Source of the DNA: Clostridiales bacterium
GTDB lineage: Bacteria > Bacillota > Clostridia > Oscillospirales > Oscillospiraceae
Length of the DNA stretch: 55,996 bases
Assembly (NCBI GenBank): GCA_022764045.1
Contig: JALERU010000057.1
Span: forward strand, 1 to 55,996
Direction: 5' to 3'
The position numbers and the translations under genes were made by a program. Position 1 is the stretch's first letter, and the number at the start of each line of letters is the position of its first letter. Shown here piece after piece: positions 49,673-55,996 of the stretch. The notes under the pieces were generated by a model that worked only from the letters and a program-made list of their open reading frames with translations, did no database searches and was not told where the DNA came from.

Positions 49673-50587
49673 ATGGGAAAGTATGAACCAATCATCCGGA
49701 TCGCCGACTTGGGCAACCTCACCCGGGCCGCCGAGGCCCTGGGCTATTCCCAGTCCAGCCTGAGCTATATCGTCAACAACATTGAGCAGGAGCTGGGGGT
49801 AAAGCTCTTCCTGCGGGACCGGCACGGCCTGACCCTGACCGACGCCGGCAAGGCCCTGCTCAACACCATGGTACAAATCGAGGCCCTGGAAAACCAACTG
49901 AAATACTCCGCCCAAACCTTACAGACCGCCACCTTCCACTTGGGGACCTTGTTAGAGATCTCCACCGCCTGGCTCGCCTCCCTCTTGCGGGCCTTTCAAG
50001 AGAAAAATCCCGACACCCATGTCCAGGTTTCCCAAGGCTATGCTTACAGTGACCTGATTATGGGCCTGCAGCGAGGGGAGATTGACTGTGCCTTCTATCT
50101 CCAGGAGCTTCTCTCCAACGACCTCTCGTCTCTGGAGTTCACCCCCCTGTATGAAGACACCTATTACGCCGTCGTGCCCTTGGAGAGCCCCCTGGCCCAG
50201 TATGACACCCTCTCCACGGAGCTGCTTTTGCAGCAGCCCCCTTTTTCCTTCCTCCCTCCCAGCGAATATTTCGCCCAGAGTCCTCTCTCCGACCTCTTCA
50301 CACAATTCTCCGCCCCCCACCTGACCCACACTTTTTACACCAACGACATCACCGTCCTGAAGCTCGTCGAATCGGGCCTGGGCTTCAGTGTTCTCCCCGG
50401 CCTGCTCCTGTCCGGGTGTGACCTCTCCCACGTCAAGGCCATCCCCCTAAGCCCCTCCCGCCACCGCACTGTGGGCCTGCTCTATCGGGCCCAGGAGAAC
50501 ACCCGCAGCATCGTCCACGCCTTTCTCCAGGTGGCCAAGGACCTCACCGCCCACTGGCCCGTCGGGCTGGAGGAGAAGACATTCTGA
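49673..50587 (+). CDS. LysR-family transcriptional regulator
   Basis: A 304-residue regulator. The N-terminal winged helix is clear (IADLGNLTRAAEALGYSQSS, then LSYIVNNIEQELGVKLFLRD), followed by the effector domain of usual size (about 90-295). The start at 49673 is preferred over ATG 49625 because LysR similarity begins within a few residues and AAAGGGA is upstream. A Glu in the first helix position replaces a hydrophobic residue. Its target is unknown. The adjacent convergent amino-acid permease could be one, though LysR proteins more often face their targets divergently. Confidence 0.88.
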   Translation: MGKYEPIIRIADLGNLTRAAEALGYSQSSLSYIVNNIEQELGVKLFLRDRHGLTLTDAGKALLNTMVQIEALENQLKYSAQTLQTATFHLGTLLEISTAWLASLLRAFQEKNPDTHVQVSQGYAYSDLIMGLQRGEIDCAFYLQELLSNDLSSLEFTPLYEDTYYAVVPLESPLAQYDTLSTELLLQQPPFSFLPPSEYFAQSPLSDLFTQFSAPHLTHTFYTNDITVLKLVESGLGFSVLPGLLLSGCDLSHVKAIPLSPSRHRTVGLLYRAQENTRSIVHAFLQVAKDLTAHWPVGLEEKTF

Positions 50588-50655
50588 GATATCGTCAATT
50601 AACTGAAAACGCGGGCTTCCCACGTTTCAAGTTGTTTGATTATAACAACAGGATG

Positions 50656-50691
50656 AAAAAACACCGGAGTTTTCACTCCGGTGTTTTTTTC
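50656..50691. terminator. Bidirectional terminator between LysR and permease genes
   Basis: AAAAAACACCGGAGT, loop TTTC, ACTCCGGTGTTTTTTT. Confidence 0.93.
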
Positions 50692-50736
50692 CTATTTTCA
50701 CAGTTTGTTTCGTTTGTTCCGGGGGGATACCCGCGC

Positions 50737-52200
50737 TTATTTCTGGCGCATGGCATCCAGGTCCAGATCGCCGAACATGTTCTTCATACGGTCGTGAGCA
50801 GAGATTTGCTTTCTCTGACCACCGGCAACCGCATACAGAATGACGCCGATGACCAGGAAGCCCACGAAGGCCAGCAGTGCGGTCTTGCCCACAAAGTGGG
50901 GGAACAAGGGCAGCAGCATGGTCACGAAGAAGATGAGACCCACAATGGCAGCCCACCATGCAACGGGGGTCGCCAGCTTGTAAGGACGCTCCACGTGGGG
51001 CATATCCTTCCGCAGCTTCAGCAGGGACAGCGAGGAAATCGTCCAGGACAGGACGAAGGCCGCGGCAGAGAAGCAGGTCACAGTGTCGATGGCGTTGGCG
51101 CCCAGGAAGGGGCCGACGAAGGAGATGATGGTGACCAGAATCAGGCCGTTGATGGCGATGCCGTCCTTATCCTGCTTGGCAAACCAGCCGGGAAGCATAC
51201 GGGAACGACCCATAGCCATGAGCAGGTTGGCGGAAGCGGTGAAGAAGCCGTTCCAGGTGGTGAACAGGCCGGCAATGGCGCCGATGGTGATCAGCCAGTA
51301 CAGGGCCACGCCAGCGCCGCCGGCGTACAGGGTCTTGAACATGGTGGCAGCAGCGGGGCGCTCCATGTCGTAGAAGATCTGCCAGTCGTAAGCATAGCCG
51401 AAGCAGAAGAGCAGGACAGCGTAGAACACGCAGGCCAGGCCCACGGACAGCACCACGGTGCCGCCGACTTTCTTGATGTCGCCGCCAGCTTCCTCGATGC
51501 CCTGAGGAATGGTCTCAAAGCCGGCCAGGAAGAAGGCCGCAGAGGTGACGATGGAGAAGGCGCCGCCCATGAAGCTGTTGTGTTTGGGCGCTTCAATCAG
51601 GCTGTTGTCATAGATGGGTTTCAGGTTTTCAATGTCGCCACCCACCAGGCCGGCGATGGCGCCGATGACGGCAGCAGCCACCAGGAAGACGCACAGGAAC
51701 TTCTGTACGGCTGCCGCAGAGGACAGGCCTCTCTTGTTCAGCAGGAACAGGAGGATGGTGAAAATGGTACCAATGATAATGGTGCTCAGGTAAACGTCAG
51801 AGCCCATCACTGTGTACATGGGTTTGCCAGCTTTCAACTGGGGGAAGAGATAGCCCAGAACGTCGGTGATCTGGATGGCCTCCCAAGGAATGATGGCCAC
51901 AAATGCGCCAAAGGCAGCCCAGCCAGAGAGGAAGGAAACCTTATCACCGAAGGCCGCGTATGCGAACGCAGCGCCGCCGCCAGCGACGGGGAGCATAGGA
52001 ACCAGCTCGGCATACACCAAGCCGAAGGGAACCATGATCAGCAGGCAGAGCAAATAGCCCACTGCCGCGGGGACAGGACCGCCGGAGCCGGACATCCAGC
52101 CATTGATGGCAACGGCCCAGCCAACGCCAACGATGGCACCGAACCCGATACAGAAGAAGTCCAGCGCGCTGACGCCTTTCTTTTTAGGATTATTACTCAT
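50737..52200 (-). CDS. APC-superfamily amino acid permease
   Basis: A 487-residue transporter with about 12 membrane segments. The first segment has the Gly-rich substrate loop IGFGAIVGVGWAVAING, followed by LMVPFGLVYAELVPMLPVAG and FFLAGFETIPQGIEEAGGDI, all typical of APC amino acid/polyamine transporters. The C-terminus is a short charged tail. Substrate unknown. The start at 52200 follows GAAAGGTTG; the frame is open far upstream but without a second good start. Confidence 0.9.
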   Translation of the reverse strand: MSNNPKKKGVSALDFFCIGFGAIVGVGWAVAINGWMSGSGGPVPAAVGYLLCLLIMVPFGLVYAELVPMLPVAGGGAAFAYAAFGDKVSFLSGWAAFGAFVAIIPWEAIQITDVLGYLFPQLKAGKPMYTVMGSDVYLSTIIIGTIFTILLFLLNKRGLSSAAAVQKFLCVFLVAAAVIGAIAGLVGGDIENLKPIYDNSLIEAPKHNSFMGGAFSIVTSAAFFLAGFETIPQGIEEAGGDIKKVGGTVVLSVGLACVFYAVLLFCFGYAYDWQIFYDMERPAAATMFKTLYAGGAGVALYWLITIGAIAGLFTTWNGFFTASANLLMAMGRSRMLPGWFAKQDKDGIAINGLILVTIISFVGPFLGANAIDTVTCFSAAAFVLSWTISSLSLLKLRKDMPHVERPYKLATPVAWWAAIVGLIFFVTMLLPLFPHFVGKTALLAFVGFLVIGVILYAVAGGQRKQISAHDRMKNMFGDLDLDAMRQK

Positions 52201-52353
52201 CGTATCAACCTTTCTCATGTCTCTCAAAATAGCACATGTATTTTTGTGGAAATGCGAAAATAAGAAGCTTCTTACGATGAGTTTACCATAGAAAGCGCCC
52301 AAAGGGAACTCGATAACTTCGATACTGCCATCGGAAGATTCGATTTGACCGAA

Positions 52354-52395
52354 ATAGCACAAGGCAGCCGGTAAAAACCGGCTGCCTTGTGCTAT
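52354..52395. repeat. Perfect 19-bp hairpin upstream of the permease
   Basis: ATAGCACAAGGCAGCCGGT, loop AAAA, and its exact reverse complement. The A-run lies 3' on the plus strand, so it is oriented the wrong way for a terminator on either strand. It lies about 155 bases upstream of the permease start. I see nothing else in 52396-52740. Confidence 0.8.
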
Positions 52396-52744
52396 AAAAA
52401 AAGTATGAGTAATCCGGGCGAATCCAGGAATCGGCGACGGCCTGCGGTGATCCAATCCGCAGGAGGAAGATCGTCCTCCGGTCTGTCCTGCCCTTCTTGT
52501 CTTTCAGTATAGGGGGCGAAGGGGGGAAAAGTCAAATTCATATCTTCGATGCCAAGACCAGCCTTTCCGATGATGGGCGCCGGCAGGGGGGCTGGCCGCA
52601 CAAAAGGCGGGGCGGATGCAAGGGGGGTTCGCCCACCCAACGACAAAGGTAATCGTTTCCACCTTTCGCCGTGGTAAATTTTCACCACGCTGTGGGTACC
52701 CAAGAAATGTCAGTAAAATGCTGCGCCATAAGCCACAAAAAGGC

Positions 52745-52773
52745 TTGACTTTTCCCGCCTCCCCTGATATAAT
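52745..52773 (+). promoter_or_regulatory. Promoter of the rplU operon
   Basis: TTGACT (52745-52750), 17 bases, TATAAT (52768-52773). The leader of about 110 bases before rplU may hold an L21-type autoregulatory structure, but I cannot match it base by base. Confidence 0.82.
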
Positions 52774-52886
52774 TTCAGAGCCGCTTTGAATGGGTCACAA
52801 GTAAGCGCAAGGGAGCCTATGGCACCCCCCCCCGGCGCTTCGCCCCCGACAGCGAGCCCGTAATCAAGGAAAGAGGTGCAAAAGCA

Positions 52887-53195
52887 ATGCATGCAATCAT
52901 CGAAACCGGCGGCAAGCAGTATAAGGTCGCAGAAGGCGACGTTCTCTTCATCGAGAAGCTGCCCCAGGAAGCCGGCGACGCCATCAAGTTCGACAAGGTC
53001 CTGGCTGTGCTGGGTGACGAGCCCAAGTTCGGCACTCCCGTGGTGGAGGGCGCTTCCGTGGACGCCTCCGTGGTGAAGAACGGCAAGGGCAAGAAGGTCG
53101 TCATCTTCAAGTACAAGCCCAAGAAGGGTTACCGCCTGCGTCAGGGTCATCGTCAGCCCTATACCAAGGTTGAGATCAAGAAGATCAACGCCTAA
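52887..53195 (+). CDS. rplU: 50S ribosomal protein L21
   Basis: A 102-residue large-subunit protein, starting [18 protein letters not shown] and ending with [16 protein letters not shown]. It is the first gene of the L21-Prp-L27 operon, the conserved Firmicute order. Codons are biased to those of highly expressed genes. Confidence 0.97.
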   Translation: MHAIIETGGKQYKVAEGDVLFIEKLPQEAGDAIKFDKVLAVLGDEPKFGTPVVEGASVDASVVKNGKGKKVVIFKYKPKKGYRLRQGHRQPYTKVEIKKINA

Positions 53196-53525
53196 ATGAC
53201 AACTGCTTCTTTTGAAACCAACGGCAGCCGCATCGTCTCTTTCACGGTAAAGGGGCACAGCGGCCTGGCCGAATCCGGGGAAGACATCCTCTGCGCCGCC
53301 CTTACCAGCGCCGTCCGCCTCACCGAGTGCGCCATCAACGACGTGCTGGGCCTGGAGGCCGGAGTCAAGGTCAGCGATCAGGATGCTTCCATCACCCTAA
53401 AGCTCCCCCGAAACCTGGAGGGAGAGGCCGACCAGGTCTGCCAGACCCTTCTGGCCGCCCTCATGGTCTACTTCGTCCAGCTTCAGGAGGAATACCCTGA
53501 AAACATTAACGTCATGGAGGTGTAA
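53196..53525 (+). CDS. prp: Ribosomal-processing cysteine protease Prp
   Basis: A 109-residue cysteine protease that removes the N-terminal extension of L27, needed for a functional ribosome in Firmicutes. Catalytic residues are His20 in VKGHSG and the Cys in DILCAALTS. It begins directly after the rplU stop with no spacer and ends 3 bases before rpmA. The substrate motif is present on the downstream L27. Confidence 0.93.
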   Translation: MTTASFETNGSRIVSFTVKGHSGLAESGEDILCAALTSAVRLTECAINDVLGLEAGVKVSDQDASITLKLPRNLEGEADQVCQTLLAALMVYFVQLQEEYPENINVMEV

Positions 53526-53528
53526 CCT

Positions 53529-53816
53529 ATGCTTCATATCGGACTTCAGTTCTTCGCACATAAGAAGGGCGTTGGCTCCACCCGGAACGGCCGTGATTCC
53601 ATGGCTCAGCGTCTGGGCGTCAAGCGGGGCGACGGTCAATTCGTCTTGGCCGGCAACATTCTGGTCCGTCAGCGCGGCACCCACATTCATCCCGGCACCA
53701 ACGTGGGCATCGGCAAAGACGACACCCTGTTTGCTCTGAAGGACGGCCGCGTCAAGTTTGAGCGGCTGGGTAAGGACCGCAAGCAGGTCTCCATCGTGGA
53801 GGCTGTTGCGGAATAA
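53529..53816 (+). CDS. rpmA: 50S ribosomal protein L27 (with cleavable leader)
   Basis: A 95-residue large-subunit protein. It begins [20 protein letters not shown]. The nine to ten residues before HKKG form the extension known from Firmicutes; Prp should cut after LQFFA (between Ala10 and His11), exposing the mature N-terminus that reaches the peptidyl-transferase centre. Confidence 0.97.
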   Translation: MLHIGLQFFAHKKGVGSTRNGRDSMAQRLGVKRGDGQFVLAGNILVRQRGTHIHPGTNVGIGKDDTLFALKDGRVKFERLGKDRKQVSIVEAVAE

Positions 53817-53830
53817 GTTCCCGTGCATCC

Positions 53831-53862
53831 TAAGCCCCGAACGGACTGCCGTTCGGGGCTTA
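53831..53862 (+). terminator. Terminator after rpmA
   Basis: TAAGCCCCGAACGG pairs with CCGTTCGGGGCTTA, followed by TTGTT. A second hairpin follows at once. Confidence 0.8.
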
Positions 53863-53871
53863 TTGTTAAGC

Positions 53872-53904
53872 AAAATAGAAAAGGCTGACGGCCTTTTCTA
53901 TTTT
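53872..53904. terminator. Second terminator-like hairpin
   Basis: AAAATAGAAAAGGC, loop TGAC, GGCCTTTTCTATTTT. Two further hairpins follow before obgE (53947-53970 and 53983-54015). Confidence 0.7.
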
Positions 53905-54066
53905 GAGGGGATTGCATACTGGCAGACTTTCGTCGGCCTCGCAGAGTTTTTCCGCCTCTAGGCGGAAAAATAAAACACAATCATTTTTGGGACGGGCGTG
54001 TACCGGCCCAAAAATACTTCTCGGCCAGCAAGTGAGCCCGGAGGGCGCGCGCAGCGGCCGCAACCC

Positions 54067-54092
54067 TACGTTTGAAATGAATTTCAAACGTA
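54067..54092 (+). promoter_or_regulatory. Perfect palindrome before obgE
   Basis: TACGTTTGAAAT, GA, ATTTCAAACGTA: a 12-bp inverted repeat ending about 4 bases before the GGAGG of obgE. As RNA it would form a hairpin next to the ribosome binding site; as DNA it has the form of a repressor site, recalling FabT-type sites in its TTTGA/TCAAA arms. Confidence 0.55.
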
Positions 54093-54107
54093 ACATGGAG
54101 GTACCCA

Positions 54108-55388
54108 ATGGCAACAACATTTATTGATACTGCCCGGATTCTCGTCAAGTCCGGGGCCGGCGGCAACGGCGCGGTGGCCTTTCACCGGGAAAAGTACGTG
54201 GCGGCCGGCGGCCCCGACGGGGGCGACGGCGGCCGGGGAGGCGATGTGATCCTCCAGGTGGACGACCGGATGTCCACCCTGATGGACTTCCGCTATAAGC
54301 GGAAATACGTAGCCGAAAACGGCGGCAACGGCGCCGGTAAGTTGTGCTCCGGGAAAAACGGCGCGCCCCTGGTCATCAAGGTCCCCCGGGGCACCGTGGT
54401 TCGGGATGCGGAAACCAAGGAGATCATCCAGGATATGTCCGGGGACGAGCCTTTCGTTCTGTGCCGGGGGGGCAACGGGGGCTGGGGGAACAAGCACTTC
54501 GCCACCCCCACCCGGCAGACCCCTCAGTTCGCCAAGGCCGGCCTGCCCGGCAAGGAGCGGACGGTGCTGCTGGAGCTGAAGCTCCTGGCCGATGTGGGTC
54601 TGGTGGGCTTTCCCAACGTGGGGAAATCCACCCTCCTGTCTGTAGCCACCAAGGCCCGGCCCAAGATCGCCAACTACCACTTTACCACCCTCTTCCCCAA
54701 CCTGGGGGTGGTCTTTGTGGACGAGGGCGTCTCCTTCGTCATGGCCGATATCCCCGGCATCATCGAGGGAGCCGCCGAGGGGGCCGGCCTGGGCCACGAC
54801 TTCCTGCGGCACATCGACCGGTGCCGGCTGCTCATCCATATCGTGGACGTGTCCGGCTCTGAGGGCCGTGACCCGGTGGAGGACTTCGAGGCCATCAACG
54901 CCGAGCTGAAGGAGTACAGCCCCGCCTTGGCCAGCCGGAAAATGATCGTGGCCGCCAACAAGACCGACATTTTAGAGGACCGCTCCCTGCTGGAAAAGCT
55001 CAAGGCCCACGTAGAGGCCCGGGGCTTGCCCTTCTTCGAGCTCTCCGCCGCCGCCCACATGGGGGTGCGGGAGCTAATGAAAGCTGCCGCCGGGGAACTG
55101 GCCCACCTGCCCCCGGTGATCACCTACGAGCCCGAGTATGTGGAACGCCCCCCCGAGGTGGACACCACCGACCCCCTCACCATCCGCCATGTGGACGACG
55201 TGTGGATCGTGGAAGGGCCCTGGCTGCAAAAAATCATGGCCAACGTCAACTTCTCCAATTACGAATCCCGCAACTGGTTTGACCGGATGCTCCGCTCGGC
55301 CGGCCTCTTTGACCGGCTGGAGGAGATGGGGATTAAGGACGGGGACCTGGTCAGTCTCTATAACTTGGATTTTGAGTATCAGCGATAA
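54108..55388 (+). CDS. obgE: Obg family GTPase
   Basis: Essential GTPase of 50S assembly and stress signalling. The 426-residue protein has the Gly-rich Obg fold (about 1-158; AGGPDGGDGGRGGDVIL), the G domain with GFPNVGKST (167-175), DIPG (214-217) and NKTD, and the C-terminal OCT domain (about 350-426). GGAGG lies before the ATG. It lies downstream of L21-L27, as in most bacteria, but behind several hairpins that should limit read-through. Confidence 0.96.
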   Translation: MATTFIDTARILVKSGAGGNGAVAFHREKYVAAGGPDGGDGGRGGDVILQVDDRMSTLMDFRYKRKYVAENGGNGAGKLCSGKNGAPLVIKVPRGTVVRDAETKEIIQDMSGDEPFVLCRGGNGGWGNKHFATPTRQTPQFAKAGLPGKERTVLLELKLLADVGLVGFPNVGKSTLLSVATKARPKIANYHFTTLFPNLGVVFVDEGVSFVMADIPGIIEGAAEGAGLGHDFLRHIDRCRLLIHIVDVSGSEGRDPVEDFEAINAELKEYSPALASRKMIVAANKTDILEDRSLLEKLKAHVEARGLPFFELSAAAHMGVRELMKAAAGELAHLPPVITYEPEYVERPPEVDTTDPLTIRHVDDVWIVEGPWLQKIMANVNFSNYESRNWFDRMLRSAGLFDRLEEMGIKDGDLVSLYNLDFEYQR

Positions 55389-55392
55389 CGGA

Positions 55393-55432
55393 AAACCGCC
55401 CTGGAAACCCGATGGTTCCAGGGCGGTTTTTG
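55393..55432 (+). terminator. Terminator of obgE
   Basis: AACCGCCCTGGAA pairs with TTCCAGGGCGGTT around a 9-base loop and is followed by TTTGG. From here to 55725 I see nothing further. Confidence 0.88.
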
Positions 55433-55759
55433 GCTTGGGGGGCGATCTGGAATATCGGATGAAGCTCTTTTTCTCCAATAAGCTTTGCACGGTTCTTCCT
55501 CCTCTTCCGGGTCCTTCGCTTCCTTCTTGCCCTGGCCCCATTCCATCGGGCTTTTGTTAAGTTCTCCACCCGGTTTGTGTGAAAGATTCGCGCAATTGGC
55601 TGGACGGTCACACCGTTTTCATGGTATCCTTTTCTCAACAAGTCCATTCTCTCCCCCATGTCAAAGAAGTTTGACGTGGATTTTTCCCCCACGGAAAAGA
55701 GATTGGATGGACTTTCCTCCCTCCACCAGGTACACTGAGCCCAGAAGGAGACGACGCCC

Positions 55760-55888
55760 ATGGACATCGGTCAGAAATTAAAACACGCCCGGACTTCCGC
55801 CGGTCTCACCCAGGAAGGGGTGGCGGAGGCCCTGGGAGTCAGCCGGCAGACCATCTCCAACTGGGAAAATGGAGTTTCCCAAAGTTAA
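55760..55888 (+). CDS. Short XRE-type helix-turn-helix protein, probably truncated
   Basis: Forty-two residues starting MDIGQKLKHARTSAGLTQEG, with VSRQTISNWENG in the second half, the clear HTH_3/XRE pattern of a DNA-binding domain. It stops at TAA right after WENGVSQS, before the last helix of the usual 55-residue domain. Relatives have long C-terminal parts. The downstream 65 bases run into a terminator. AGAAGGAG precedes the start, and a fair promoter pair (TGGACT 55708, TACACT 55731) exists. It is either a remnant or a micro-regulator. Confidence 0.6.
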   Translation: MDIGQKLKHARTSAGLTQEGVAEALGVSRQTISNWENGVSQS

Positions 55889-55954
55889 AGATACCACCTC
55901 AATCCCACGCGGACTTTTGCTCAACCGATACAGCCGGAGGGCTGGATAACAAGA

Positions 55955-55996
55955 AAAGGCGGTATGCGCCCCGTGGAGGGGTAGCGTACCGCCTTT
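55955..55996 (+). terminator. Terminator-like hairpin at the right edge
   Basis: AAAGGCGGTA (55955) pairs with TACCGCCTTT (55987), with an inner GCCCC/GGGG-type pairing. The T-run may continue beyond the window. Confidence 0.7.

Noticed and set aside
1..55996. CRISPR array, prophage or plasmid origin
   Set aside because: No regularly spaced repeats, no Cas, phage structural, Rep or Par proteins seen in any frame.

Overview
The window reads as chromosomal DNA of a high-GC, low-GC-phylum-type Firmicute, most likely an Oscillospiraceae gut anaerobe (Flavonifractor/Lawsonibacter/Intestinimonas-like). The signs are FabK instead of FabI, split glycine dehydrogenase GcvPA/GcvPB with a tandem glycine riboswitch, a VanG-type D-Ala-D-Ser cluster, an SLH-anchored exported peptidase, the L21-Prp-L27 ribosomal operon, and consensus TTGACA-N17-TATAAT promoters. 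There are about 46 protein genes, one tRNA, no transposase, no CRISPR and no phage genes. The genus is inference.

Layout. 1-457: no gene; two strong leftward promoters and an rRNA-like leader point out of the window. 0.46-5.0 kb: lipoprotein, metA, an orphan promoter-to-terminator unit (candidate ncRNA), a membrane-anchored transglutaminase-like protein and a DUF4358 lipoprotein. 5.1-12.8 kb (minus): glycine riboswitch, then gcvT-gcvH-gcvPA-gcvPB-lplA-lpd and an MBL hydrolase. 13.0-24.7 kb (minus): a small membrane protein, then the type II fatty-acid operon acpP-fabK-fabD-fabG-[repeats]-fabF-accB-fabZ-accC-accD-accA-acyl-CoA synthetase-TetR, with a perfect palindrome at the predicted start of transcription. 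25.0-28.9 kb (plus): vanG-vanXY-vanT, divergent from the fab operon, with VanR-like direct repeats but no vanRS nearby. 29-33.6 kb: MATE exporter and an S15 peptidase with SLH repeats. 33.8-40.5 kb (minus): an envelope-polymer cluster (MBOAT, DHHW/AlgJ-like, LtaS/OpgB-like, DUF6056-like) behind a leader rich in perfect palindromes; then tRNA-Val. 40.8-45.4 kb: AlbA_2/ATPase protein, DUF1835/DUF3658-type protein, Vat-like acetyltransferase with its own leader minigene and 45-nt palindrome, a CD3324-type HTH protein with another leader minigene, and a LuxR-type regulator. 45.6-50.6 kb: thiolase, a dispersed repeat, prmA, metallophosphoesterase, LysR regulator. 50.7-56.0 kb: APC permease, rplU-prp-rpmA, obgE and a short XRE HTH frame.

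How the parts fit. The gcv operon carries all four glycine-cleavage components plus the ligase that lipoylates GcvH, and glycine itself should switch it on. The fab/acc operon makes and elongates malonyl-ACP chains but lacks fabH here; its last two genes (acyl-CoA synthetase, TetR) suggest acyl-CoA-sensing control. VanT makes D-Ser, VanG makes D-Ala-D-Ser and VanXY removes D-Ala-ending precursors. The most unusual signals are non-coding: the MBOAT leader, the leader minigenes near the Vat-like gene, the orphan RNA unit at 2.6-3.2 kb, the VanR-like boxes without vanRS, and a shared dispersed repeat that interrupts the fab operon.
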